The translations under genes were made by a program, and so were the position numbers. A DNA stretch of 64,000 bases from Naematelia aurantialba (taxonomy: Eukaryota; Basidiomycota; Tremellomycetes; Tremellales; Naemateliaceae), in NCBI GenBank assembly GCA_021527695.1, contig JAKFAO010000009.1:1054001-1118000 (forward strand). The letters are read 5' to 3'. This document shows, in pieces, positions 34,826 through 46,558 of this stretch; positions within the stretch are counted from its first letter, which is position 1, and each line of letters opens with the position of its first letter. The notes under the pieces are model-generated. The model saw only the letters and a program-made list of their open reading frames with translations. It ran no database searches and was not told the origin of the DNA.

Positions 34826-37533
34826 ATGCCTCTCCTTCAGCCACCAGCGCCGGATCTTCGTCCCTCCGAACTCACCTACACCGATGGGTACAATTCGATC
34901 GTCTCCCGAGTCCGACGGAGCGCAGGATCGGGATCGGGAGGGGTGATCATCCTAGCAGGCGTCGAAGTGGTGCGTGTGTTGGTATTGCACAGAGGTCAAA
35001 TCTGACCACGGGCGTAGGATGGCCTTTTGGCCGCCCGCATCTTGGTGTCGTTGTTCAGGCAAGACGATGTACCCTATCGGATCATCCCGGTAGGAGGATA
35101 CTCTGAGCTCGAGAAGAAGCGAGACGAAGCGCTTGCGTCGGAAGAGGTGAGGCACTTGTCTGCTTCCCCTGGAGCCATGACTGATGCCAACAGCTTCATA
35201 CGTTAATACTACTCTCTCTTGGCTCACTTCTTCCGTTATCCTCGTACTTCCAGCTGCCCAAAGGCTGTCAACTACACATCATCGATTCACACCGGCCATG
35301 GAATCTGCAAAATCTGTTTGGACTAGACATCGATGTGTCCGAGGACGACGACGAGGCGGTTAGTGAGGGCCGCATATGGGTGTGGGGTGATGGAGAGGAG
35401 CATTCGCTCCAGGGCGTCAGAAAGAGCTGGGAAGCTCTCGAGGTCAGCGCTGCATACCGGTACCGTCAGCGCTCCAGCTGACTGCCATAGTACGAGCCTT
35501 CAGAGTCCGGATCTGATTCTGACACTGATTCAGATCGTTCAGATGAGGAGGCAGAGGAAGACGGGGAAGATCTCGGAGACGAGGACGAGGACGAGGAGGG
35601 AGAGGGCTCGGCAGGCCCTAGTCGGAAGCGGCAACGGGAACGGCCAGGAGACGCGAAGAAGAAACGACGGAAGGAGGAAGACGATGACCGCGTGAGTATA
35701 TCCGCCTGCTTCAATGTCTTCTAGCTCACGAATCTAGCCGCGTCGGTTGCCTCGCGCCGTGCGAGACGCCCACTATGACCGTATCCAGCGATACTACGAG
35801 AACGGTACCTCGTGGGGCATGTCTGTTGCCCAAACCATCTATCTCCTCGCAACGGTCCTCGAAAGAGCAGACAACGACCTCTTATGGCTTGCGATTCTCG
35901 GTGTGACTGCTCAATACGTCATGAGCCGGATCGATCGAGAGCGATATGACATGTACCATACGTTGTTCCTCGACGAGGTGGTGCGGCTCAACCACGAGCC
36001 ACTAGGGATGCGTCTACCGAACCCGGATGATCAGAGTATCTCCAAGAGCGAGGAGCTGCGGTTCATGTTGTTCCGCCATTGGAACCTATACGATGCAATG
36101 CTGCATTCTGGGTACGTGGCAGGAAGGATGGGAATTTGGCGGGAGAAGGGTCGGAAGAGATTACAGGGGCTGCTCGCCAAGATGGGGTAAGCTCTTGACG
36201 AGACTGGGTACCAACGTTCTCTGAAGCTTACGAGCCGAATTCAGCTTTTCTTTGCAACAATGCCAACAAGCATATGCGCACATGGATATGGATCTCAAAC
36301 GGACGCTGCCTGACAAGCTCGAGGCGATCGCACCTGAATACGGGCTTGTCGAGCTCTCCTACCCTTCGTTCACAAGAGCATTTGGATTCCAACTGTCATC
36401 TTTATCAGCAGCGGATGCTGTGGAGGGTATATCGGCGTTGTTGGAGGCGGCCGATGGTGTGCGGCTGGAAGTGGAGAAAGAGGGCGGACGAGGCGGTGGC
36501 GAGTGGTTCGGCGGGACACTGACTTGGACGATTGGTGGGATGCACCGGGATGAGGACAAGGAGAATCGAGATCCTCGGCGGGCCGAGGGCGATGTGCCTG
36601 AAGCGACGCAGGAGAAGAAGAAGGAGCAGGCGTGGCATATTAAGAACTTTTGGGTTGCCTATGATGCGCTGGAAGAGTGGGTTGTCTCGCCTCGCGTTGT
36701 TCCTCTCCAATCTCCCCTCGCCCTTGTGTGTGTGCCGTACGCTGATCTACGACTAGTGTCCCCCTGCTTCGACGGTCACTGTACCTCGCCAAGGCATTAC
36801 AAAAGGCGATCATCCGCCAAGGCTCGTCAATCTTGGACAAGGCGACAATCCGCCCCTTACGGACCTTCCGATTCGCGACGATGCGCGAAGGTCCGGACCT
36901 GAGGTTATTCTGCCACCCAGCGATGTTATCTCGCCTGGCATTGTGGCTCGTCGACGCCACGCGTGATCGGTGGTTGGAGAAGGACGTGAAAATGGGCAGA
37001 CAAGTCAAGAATCTGCCGTTTGTCGTGGCTTGCTTGAATGAGGACAAGGGGACGTATCTCGTCGTTGGCGTCACCGGTGCGCCCGAGTATGGCGATGTCA
37101 GGAAGAAGTGAGTACAGGCATCACAATTCCACCCCTTCCCCAGCCCCCATCTCCACTCCGAGAGAAGAGGAGGTTGCGCTGTCAACTGGCCTGTCTATCA
37201 TGGCAAGTGGCTGGGCATCATGAGCAATGACCGTGGAGTATCAGAATGCTTCCTGTCCTATGCCATATGTCTGTATCCTGTGTCCCGTCTGCTGGTGCTG
37301 TGTGCTATGTGCTATGCTGTGCTGTGTGCTGTGCTGTCCTGTGTCCTGTCATGTGTGGAAGCAAGATACAAGATGAGCTGACGGCCATAGCAAATTCGGG
37401 TTGGCCTTCCAAAAGGCCGCAGAGGAGAGTGGCGCCGGAGCGAAACACGACATGTTCGACACCTCTGTAGTGGAAGTGCGACAGGCCGACCTGACGCGGT
37501 TCATCGAACATCTGCATCTTGTTGCTGCTTAGC
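34826..37533 (+). CDS. CDC45: CDC45, CMG helicase subunit
   Basis: Replication-initiation factor that joins Mcm2-7 and GINS to form the CMG helicase in the nucleus. Start MPLLQPPAPDLRPSEL at 34826. Exons give SIVSRVRRSAG, DGLLAARILVSLFRQDDVPY (DHH-like fold start), LHIIDSHRPWNLQNLFG, a long acidic/basic loop (about 35500-35690, SDSDTDSDRSDEEAEED then KKKRRKEEDDD), HYDRIQRYYENGTSWGMSVA, FSLQQCQQAYAHMD, and LRTFRFATMREGPDL. An apparent stop TGA at 37109 lies inside a GTGAGT donor. A 283-nt intron (37108-37390) leads to the true last exon NKFGLAFQKAAEESGAGAKH...FIEHLHLVAA, stop 37533. This end matches the known CDC45 C-terminus. An in-frame upstream ATG at 34727 is possible but less likely. Confidence 0.93.
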
Positions 37534-38481
37534 TTAGCTTTTACGCCTGTATCTCGATCAGCGGCTGGCCATAGCAAAGATTAGAAGTTGGTGGTGGCAT
37601 GTTAGGACATTAGAGTTGGCAGTTGGTGTTGGCAGTTGGTGTTGGCAGTTGGTGTTGGCAGTTGGCGTTGGCCGTTGGCGTTGGCCGTTGACAGCTGGCG
37701 TTGGCAGGTTGACGTGCAGGTTGGCAGGTCGGGACTCCACGCCGATCGTCACTTGTAGCTTTGTATGCATGTCAGTCTCACCCGCCGTCCAACCAGCCTG
37801 ACATGGACGGAAAATTGACAACACCGGCTTTTGGCACATCACGGAACGTCACGTAGCACGCCACAGAGCACGCCACGCAGCACGCAAGCAGCACGAAACG
37901 CCATGCAATGCAACGTCAATCAACCGCAACCGCAACCACAACCACATGATCACGATCTTCATCTCTTCTTCATGTTATCTGCACTACCTTGCTCGGGCAT
38001 CGCCCTCGATCGCATACTGGATACGGATACTGCACACTGACCGCCGGCGTCTCGGCCGTTTCTCTCGCGCCACGACGAATCTCGACTCTCTCGTTCGCTC
38101 GCTCGCCGCTCGCCAGACGGGAAGAAAATATAAACAGACGGCCTAGCAAGACCGAAGGATGAACCGGACTATGAAGACATGAAAATTGGGGTTTTGTTTA
38201 CCGGCGCTCGGCCCAGCGGACTGATTAGAACGCAAAAAAAGATGAAAACACGACGGTGCGCAATGGCAATGGAAACCGACAGACCGAACAAAGGTCCAGT
38301 CCAGTCGCAGGAGATGGAGATGGAAAATAAGAGAAAAGAGTAGTGTGAAAGTTGCATTTTATCAGAAAAGGGGAGGATGTTGTCATGTCGTGAGGGGCCA
38401 GATTATATCGCCTCGGAAGATGTCGCTCGCCCGTCTCGCTCAACGCCAGTCGTCTCGCCACCTCACACCTCCACCAGCTAC
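37534..38481. other. Intergenic between CDC45 and the zinc-knuckle gene
   Basis: Convergent 3' ends, about 950 bp. It holds a 13-bp tandem repeat at about 37614-37710 and low-complexity AC- and CT-rich DNA. No gene supported. Confidence 0.5.
37614..37710. repeat. 13-bp tandem repeat (GTTGGTGTTGGCA)
   Basis: About seven imperfect units, drifting to GTTGGCGTTGGCC at the right end. Confidence 0.75.
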
Positions 38482-39718
38482 CTAGGCAGACGGCTCGGCA
38501 CCGCCCGCAGCAGTGCAGGCAGCGGCAATGTGCCCTGGCTGGCCACAGTGGTAGCACTACAAAAAAAGTCAGAGAGGCCCCTTCGCCGAATTCGCCGCCT
38601 GCTGAGAATTACTTACCAGTCGGCCCTGAGCCTGGGGGCACTCGCGGGAGATGTGGCCCTCAAGACCGCAGTTCTGCTTACATCAGTCCAGGTTACAGCA
38701 CACTGAGCTCTAAGGAGACGCACGTAGCACTTGCGGGGTCCGCCAAAGCCAGCACCACCGCCGCCGAAGCCGCCAGCAGCTCGGCCACCGCCCGAAGGGC
38801 AGTCGCGCGACAAGTGTCCAACTCCGCCGCAGCTCTGCAACGAATCAGCCGACTATTTTCTATTGTCCGGCGCGACTTGACTCACGTAGCAGCTCTTGCC
38901 GGCAGCACCGAAGCCGCCACCGCCGTAGCCACCACCGGTGAATCCTCCCTGTTGGGCGTCACCAGACTCAGGGCACATGCGAGCCTACGGCATCAGTAAG
39001 CTATAGGCGGCTGACTGCAAGGGATTGCTCACGATGTGGCCGGGCTTGCCGCATCGGTAGCACTCGCCGCCACCGGCAGCACCACCAAAGCCGGCACCGC
39101 CAGCCTGGGCACCCTGGGGGCAAGCGGAAGACAAGTGGCCCTCCTGGCCGCAGGTGTAGCAAGCCTTGGGCTTAGGGGTAGGGCAGTCTCGGCTCAGATG
39201 TCCGGGTTCTGAGTGAACACGTTATTCAGAGTGTCAATGCCGACAAAACGATCAAGCTCACGACCGCAAGAGTAACAGGTGGGTACACCGATGTTAGGGC
39301 ATGCCGAAGCAACGTGGCCGGCTACCGCCACATGAGCTTGCTGCATCTGAAACAGAAACGTGGGTGGTGCAGTGGCAGTGTGTGTTTACGGCTGTGCAGG
39401 AGAGAAGGCAGAAAGCCCATGGGCAGCAAGGACAGAGAATGACATTAGTGTTCCCGAAACGGGCGGGTAAGCTATATACGAGGTGCTGATACTGTTCGCT
39501 CCACGTCTCGCGCTTCGCTCACACACACCCCGCATACAATGGACAGGTCACAGTCACCACGGATGGAGAACGCAGCCTTCGGACATACGGCCACCACAGC
39601 CGGCGGAAGCAACCGCACTGCACACTGCCACCACGACCCACGACCGAAAGAGGGACGACTACGCACGAGCACCACAGTTGAAGCAGTTGCCGCTACGTCC
39701 ACCAGCAGCGCCGAACAT
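38482..39718 (-). CDS. GIS2: CNBP/Gis2-type protein with seven CCHC zinc knuckles
   Basis: Single-stranded nucleic-acid binding protein linked to translation and stress granules in yeast. Start ATG at 39718 (MFGAAGGRSGNCFNCGAPGH). Seven CX2CX4HX4C knuckles after splicing: CFNCGAPGHVASAC, CYSCGQPGHLSRDC, CYTCGQEGHLSSAC, CYRCGKPGHIARMC, CYSCGGVGHLSRDC, CYNCGLEGHISREC, CYHCGQPGHIAAAC. Gly/Ala-rich linkers separate knuckles 3-4, 4-5 and 5-6. Stop TAG at 38482. Most introns fall inside or next to a knuckle. The knuckle number and spacing fit the family exactly. Confidence 0.93.
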
Positions 39719-40580
39719 TCTTCTAGGTCTTTCTGAATTGTTTGAGGCGTAAGAGGATGTTTCGCCTTTGGCAAGACCGAATCCTGCGAGTCGGGAAGAC
39801 GAGCTTGACAAGTTCTAGATTGAAAATCGTGTGATGGAATTCGAGGCGGACGTGATATCGACCAATAGCGATGGAAGAGAGAATCGTAAAGCATAGTAGG
39901 GAAGCGATGGAGAAAGAAGCGTGAGGTCAGCTGACGATCGCGCTGGATTTGGGGGGGGGGGGGGAGCACTTGTGAGACCAGGGCAGGGAGGAACGGCAAC
40001 TCACCTTGATCTGGATGCGTGTAGCAAGGAGTGACCGAGCAGTCGAGAGGTTCCTCGTCAGCATAAGCGGATCGATCGAAAGTTGAAGTGCGGTTGAGGC
40101 GGCTGTCCACAAAGACGGAAAGCAGCTGCGCAGAAACCTGATCGCGACACACACATTGTAAGAAGTGGAATTAAATTATGCGAACAGATTCAAGTTCAGA
40201 TGGCGTGGGAGAACAGGCTCAGGAAGGATAATTAGAGCTGGGTATGTATAGGGACATGGACGTGGACATGCACTCACCGATGGGAATGAGTCGAGCAGAA
40301 GAAGAGGGAGAGAATGTTCAACCCGAAGCTGAAAATTCCTGCGGCCAGCAGCCAGCGAAGATCTCGGAAATTTTGAAACGGCGAGAGATAATCCCGAATG
40401 TGGCGTTGAAGCCCATATTTCGATGCTGCCTTGTAAAGGAGTGATGATACATGGGGTATGGTTGCATAAAAGGAGCACTGGATATTGTCACATGCGCTAC
40501 GATTGTGATACATGTCTGTAGGGGGTGGGAGAGGTCTATGGAGAGATGGAACCCAAGGACTGGAGTATAGATCAAAGACA
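39719..40580. other. Intergenic, poly-G tract
   Basis: Upstream DNA of the zinc-knuckle gene and 3' flank of FUR1. It contains an uninterrupted run of about 16-17 G at 39948-39964. No gene supported. Confidence 0.5.
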
Positions 40581-42034
40581 TCACAAAAAGTATCTGCGGG
40601 CTCGTCAGACTTCCGCCTTTCTCTGGGGTCAGCAACACGCACCGGTCTCCAAAGTCTCCCAATCCAGGGATGATGTATGATCGGGCATCAAGCCCCTCGT
40701 CAACCCACGCCGTGATCTGGGACTTGTCAGCCGAGGCCCCTGTGGAACAGACTTCCAGACTTACCATGCGCAATTTTGGAAACTTTGAGCAGACATTCTT
40801 CACGCCTTCAGGTGAAGCAATCTACATCCTAGCTCAGGCCGATACGTTGAAGGTCTGTAGAGACGACCCACCAGGTTCAGAAACAGAATGCGTTCCTCTT
40901 TCACACCGTGCGATAAAAGCACCTCGATGGCTTTAATGCAGGATCCGCCGGTCGCTGATGAAGAGGATCAGCGCTGACATGGGCGGCATGCGCATTTAGC
41001 TTACCAAGCATTGGGTCCAAAAGCAGACAATACCGCTCGGAGATGTCGTCGGGAAGTTTGGCGTACTGTCGGTTTGAGCTCCACGTCCGACAATATCTTG
41101 TAACTCACGAATAACTTGGGCTTTGCAGTCTCTTCGTCCTGCGCGAGCATGAGTTCAGCTTCTGGAATATACTATAGAGACTTTTCCAGTCTTACACGTT
41201 GGATGAGTATCTGTCAAATGGATCCGGTGGTCAGCAATTTTTGCTCATGGACGACCCAGACACAACACTGGGTATCTCACCTTGCCGATTCGAACTGCGT
41301 CGGATCAGCGACAATCCAGCTCAGATCCGAATGACCAACCCGAACGACAGCAGTCACGCAGACCCGCTTCCATCGCCTTGATCAAATTTAGAATATTAAA
41401 CAACCAGGGTATTCATGACATACCTCTCCAGCTGGAGAAATCATCAGCATATGTGCCAACGCAGAAAGTCATCCGCGGGGGGAGAGAAGCGGAAGGAAGG
41501 GTAGGAACGCTGCTCACCTCGCATGATTGATACTCCGCATATCCGTCCTTGGAAGGCAACACCTTCGTACTCCAACCCGACAGGCGTCCGAACAGTACTC
41601 GGGACGACAGGGAGATGGTTCAAGCCTGTTTGATTAATTTCGTATGTGCCATCAGACGAGCGAAACATATACATCAGCGAAACATATACATCAGCAAGGC
41701 CGCTGGAGGCTGCAGAGAGGTAGCCCACCTTCCTCCACTAGCAACCGAATGATTCTATTCGAGGTGCTACTTGCGTCTCAGCAAACTCCAACTTTCAGTT
41801 CATTCTCCATCGTGGCTCACAAGACAAAGTCTCCTCTGCGCCGCTGTCAGCTGATGGCTCCAGGATCACAAGAAACTCAACTCACCGTTGGGTTTTCTCG
41901 TCTCTAATGATAGTCAAGAGAGCTTGCAGCTGAGTGGTGGGCTGGAGCACGAGCGCATTCTCGGGCAGTTTTGCGCGGTTCGCATTCGACCCGGAAGCAG
42001 GGAGACAGGTGGTCGCGGGGTTGGGCGAGGACAT
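40581..42034 (-). CDS. FUR1: Uracil phosphoribosyltransferase
   Basis: Converts uracil and PRPP to UMP in pyrimidine salvage, and is the usual target of 5-fluorouracil resistance. Start ATG at 42034 (MSSPNPATTCLPASG); then ENALVLQPTTQLQALLTIIRDEKT, the PRPP-site exons, GLKNVCSKFPKLRM, and ITAWVDEGLDARSYIIPGLGDFGDR. The last exon is tiny: after GDFGDR a GTGCGT intron of about 50 nt leads to RYFL and the stop at 40581. This keeps the GDFGDRYF end expected for the family. Exons are short with 50-80-nt introns. Divergent from the MFS gene, sharing about 470 bp of promoter DNA. Confidence 0.92.
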
Positions 42035-42501
42035 GCTCTTTACGATCTTGATATTGCTTTCCTTCCCGATTATTTATGCTTCGTCTTGTCGTGTGTTGGT
42101 TCGTGCACAGACTCGTTGCTCGTCAAGCTGCTTATATCAAGCGAGTGAGAAGTGACTTGGGGATTCTGGTGCGGGACGCGATACTAATCTTCGGCCGGGT
42201 AGAGATGGGGCTCGTCCGACTTCCTACGTGGCATTTTTGCAGGGTAACTTCGGCCTTGATACGATGTTTTCGGACACAGCCGATCCATCCCGGTGCAAAA
42301 GTTGACTACCACCTCATTTCAGAGACATTATTCATCTTGTGTATAGCAGTAGACAGCGTCGTTAGTTGATAGAAGCATCGATATTCCCTGCAGACGAAAT
42401 TCCAAGGTCTTGACCCACTCATGTCTATTTTAAAGTGAATAATCCAGATACGACACTCGTGTTCAACAGTAAATTGACTAGCCTTTGGTCGACTTGGCGA
42501 G

Positions 42502-45500
42502 ATGCCAGGGAGCAGTCACGCTGCTGCTGGAAGGATCACCGATCCAATTGCCCTCCCCCAAAATGAGAGGGTACCAGCCTCGACATTGCATGATCTGGAG
42601 CGAGGCTATGATCGTTCAGAAACGTTGGCGGACGAACAGGGCCGCAGAGGGAGCGCGACGGCTGAGGTAGGCGAGGAAGGAAGGGTCCGGAAAGAGCACG
42701 GCAAGGGCTTGACAGATGGGGATGCAGGTATGTCGACTCCTGCTGGAGCTTTCTCCGCATAGCTGGCACAGCTGACACAAAGTAGATATGGACGATTTAC
42801 CAAAGAACAACTTGTGGCTCGTCACGCCAGCGTGAGTCGATTCCGTGCGCGCTAGGGCCGTTTGCTGATGAGTCAGTATCGGCCTGGTCCTCTTTCTCGC
42901 GGCGTTGGATCAGACGGTATGTTACTTTCCCTTTTCACTACCCGAGGTACTCTGATGGCATTGGCGTTTTTGAAAACTGGCAGCGACAGTCTCGCTGATG
43001 GTTGCCGTACAGATCGTCGCCACTGCCTTGCCAACGATCGCCAAGGATCTAAACGCATCGCCGTCAGAATACTCATGGGTCGGCACCGTGAGTCTGCTCT
43101 TCTTCCTGTTCCACAAAGTCATCGATGCTGAATTATCTGTTAGGCGTATCTTCTGGCTATGACCCTGCTCACACCGGTCAATGGTCGCGTATCTGATCTG
43201 ATCGGCCGAAAACCAATGTTATACGTCGCAATTGTGGTCTTCTTTAGTTTTTCGGCGCTCTGTGGCTCCGCGAAAAATATGACATGGTAGGCGCACCTCC
43301 ACTGACTGGGAGACTGACTCCGCGCTTACTCATGCCCGCAGGCTGATTGTCGCACGGGCCTTTCAAGGCCTCGGTGGAGGCTCCATCATCGGTCTCACAG
43401 CCATCACTGTCTGTGCGTCCTTGTCTCTGCCATTCTACTGGAATGCGAATTTACATGCTGATAAACGGTAGCGGACATTGTCCCATTACATAAACGGGGA
43501 ATCTACCAAGGTGTTCTTGGAGCAACGTGGGGAGTTGCAGCCGTCCTCGGGCCGATTTTGGGCGGTGTCTTGACCCAAAAAGCCTCCTGGTGCGTTCACC
43601 ACTCTGATGCACCATCGACTCTGCAAATTCGGAATGTATGCTCACGTTGAGACAGGCGATGGTGCTTTTGTATGTATTCTCAACTTGATGACGTGATCAA
43701 GAGCCAGCTGAGAAGCTGACCAACAGACGTCAACCTACCGACATGCGGTGTCGCACTCGTCTGCCTGATATTTACCCTCAAGCTCAACCCCACCAAGCGC
43801 AGTTCGTTCGCCCAAATACGCCAGACGTTTGATTTTCTCGGCCTGTACGCTTGTCGCCTCATTCATTGCTCCTTCCGTCGTACTGATTATTACTTGCTCA
43901 GATTCCTGGTGATGATCGGCGGAGCCCTATTGATTGTTGGATTTTCCCATGCCGCCGATTTCGGCTTCGGTATCCCCTCCTCTTATGCTCTCATCATTGT
44001 TGGCGTGGTTGCAATGGTCGCTGCCGTCGTCAATTTTCTCACCACAAAACGAAATGCTGTCGTTCCTGCTGTACGTCCTCTTCCCATTGCATGATTCAGA
44101 CGCGAGTCGCGAGCCAGCCTGACGGTTAATCGACTGTGTAGCGCATGTTCAAGAACCGCACCACACTGTTCTTCCTCATTGGTTCGCTGTTGCAAGCGAT
44201 GGCATTTTTGCCGTCCAACTACCTCCTGCCACAGATGTTCCAGGGTGTTCGTGGCAGCGATGCTCTTCATTCGGGCATACAGCTACTTCCCTACGCCTGC
44301 TGCGTAGCATGGACCACCGTCGTTGGTGAGTCCTCCCTCTCTTCCTTTCCTCCCTCCCGCCTCCTCCTCGCACTATCCTACAACTATATGTCTTCGGAGG
44401 AATTTTGTTGATCCGTGTATTTGCTCCGTAGCGGGATTCATCAATTCACGATTCCGCATCGTACGTCCTGTGGCTTGGACGGGCTACAGTCTCGCCGCCC
44501 TTGGATTCGGTCTGTTCTACGGATTCTTCAAGTACCCCATCCCGTACTCGCTTCAGGAAGGGCTGCTCCCTATTGCGGGCATCGGCATAGGCCTGAGTCT
44601 GCAGGTCCCGATGTTGGTGTTGCAAGCCGCCATGCCACTGAAGGAGATGGCGGCGGTGACGAGCGCTTGGACTTTGACTCGGTCTCTCGGTGGCTCGATC
44701 GGTGCGTTTCTATCCGTCTCTGCATGCCTCTCTTCCTCACATCTCCCACTTCCCTCCGCACTGCATCCATCACCTTCCACGCTTGGATCCGATACAGCTC
44801 TACAGTTCTCTTGGTTCTAGCAGCATTGTAGCGACTCTCGAGCTCGAAGGGCATCCTCTCGCTTTGAATTGGAGACAAGATGTAGCTGATACGACCCCGC
44901 GTAGGATTGGCGATCTTCACGGCCGTGTTGAACACGAATCTCCGTTCGAGGTTTGAGCAAATCCCGGGATACGGCACAGTATTCACCGTTCCTCAATCAG
45001 CCGCGGGGTATACGGCGCTGCACGACCTGCCAGATGGCGAGACCAAAGACAGGGTTCTCGGCGCGTTTGCCGACTCCCTACGGGTAGGTTCTACCTTTCT
45101 CTTTGCCGTACCTTATTCGAAGCTAGTCGGGTCTAACGCGCGTAGTTGTGCTGGATCATCGCTTGCGGGATGCTACTCATCGCGCTGGTCGTGAGTCACT
45201 TTCTACTCGCCCTTTTCTCCTTCTGGTCGCACACTGTGAATCTGTGAATCTGTGGCAATCTGTGGCAATCTGTGGCAATCTGTGGCAATCTGTGGCAAGC
45301 TGTGACAAGCTGTGACAAGCTCTTGAAGCTGTTGGAGCTGTCGGCGAGCTCTGGAATGAACCAGACGTGGCTGATACGGCACCCAGATCACGCTGTGGAC
45401 GAAATCGTACTCCCTCAACCGGGCGCGAGGAAGACAAGGCTCCGCGTCGGAGGACCCAGCTTCCGGTGTGGGCGCAGCCGGTGCTGGTACCCACGACGCG

Positions 45501-45668
45501 CGGGGTGAGACCGAGTTCCCAGAATCGGAGAAGACGGTCCTTGAAGAGCCGGAGAATGTCGAGATTGTACAGGAGACTGCGGTCGAGTTGGACGATAATG
45601 GGGATTTCCTGCTCGAGGGAGTGGGGGGGAAACGCAGAGCCAAGGTGGCTGATTATGAGAAGGTTTGA
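42502..45668 (+). CDS. MFS transporter, DHA2 drug/H+ antiporter type
   Basis: Plasma-membrane or vacuolar proton antiporter, probably 14 TM helices. Start MPGSSHAAAGRITDPI at 42502 with a hydrophilic N-tail. Motifs: NNLWLVTPA, GLVLFLAALDQTIVATALPT (motif D1), NGRVSDLIGRKPML (motif A), LIVARAFQGLGGGSIIGL, GVLGATWGVAAVLGPILGG (motif C), SWRWCFYVNLP. The C-terminal half has FFLIGSLLQAMAFLPSNYLL, GFINSRFRIVRPVAWTG, and GSIGLAIFTAVLNTNLR. The last membrane segment WIIACGMLLIALV ends at a GTGAGT donor (45191). An intron of about 260 nt leads to an acidic cytosolic tail (ESEKTVLEEPENVEIVQETA), stop 45668; the acceptor of that intron is uncertain. The substrate cannot be read from sequence. Confidence 0.88.
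45238..45315 (+). repeat. 10-bp tandem repeat (ATCTGTGGCA) in the last MFS intron
   Basis: About seven units, the right ones changing to AGCTGTGACA. Lies entirely within the inferred last intron. Confidence 0.8.
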
Positions 45669-45807
45669 GAGCGTGAGCGGGTTTGACGAGCATTGGAGAC
45701 ATTTCGTTCGGGTGCGGCGCCGCCGTTGTGTTCTGGAGGCAGGACTGGAGGAGGTGGGAAATGGAAAGTGAAATGTGGGAAGGAAAGTTGGAAATGTGGC
45801 AAGGTGG

Positions 45808-45870
45808 GCAGGGAAGCAGGGAAGCAGGGAAGCAGGGAAGCAGGGAAGGAAGCAAGGAAGCAAGGAAGCA
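45808..45870. repeat. 8-bp tandem repeat (GGGAAGCA)
   Basis: About seven units, drifting to GGAAGCAA, just downstream of the MFS gene. Confidence 0.8.
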
Positions 45871-46004
45871 GGGAACGCGGAGACGGTCATCAAGCATCAA
45901 GCTATCTATCTTGCATGGAAGTTACCCGTGTTTCAGTACAAGGGCACTGGCATATTCCGTATTTCTTGCATCGTCATGCAGGTCGGCAGTGCTTGCACTT
46001 GCAT

Positions 46005-46160
46005 CACTTGATAAATTGCACCACTTGCATCACTGGCATCACTTGCACCACTTGCATCACTGGCATCACTTGCATCACTGGCATCACTGGCATTACTGGC
46101 ATCTCCGGCCTTACTTCCCTGCATCGCTCACATCACTTCCTTGCATCACTTGCATCGTCA
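46005..46160. repeat. 9-bp repeat array (TGCATCACT/GGCATCACT)
   Basis: About fourteen degenerate units alternating TTGCATCAC, CTGGCATCA and TTGCACCAC in intergenic DNA. No gene reads through it. Confidence 0.75.
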
Positions 46161-46558
46161 TGGACGTCTCAGGCCCAGTGCTGTCTGTCCGCTTGCATCG
46201 GCCAGATTCGTGCGTGAGGATGAACCAAGCGTCGGACCTATCAAGTCCCTCTGAGCGGGAAGTCTGTACCCCACCCCGCAATCTTCCGTCTGCAGCACGG
46301 TCATTGGGCCCCCAGTGTCCTGCCCTGCCGGCAAACTAAACATTAGGCAGGATAAACGACAGGCAAGGCAACGCCAGGCAACGTCAAGCCACGTCAGGCC
46401 ACGTAAACATAGGCAGGTAAACGTTGCATACAGGGTTCCATGCTGAGCCAAACGGAGCCAGACGTCAAAGCACATCAAAGACAGGTCGTACGCCTCAACT
46501 CCTGAACGCCGCGGTCGAAATGTATCATGACCTCACTGTCTTCTAACCGACCTAATGT

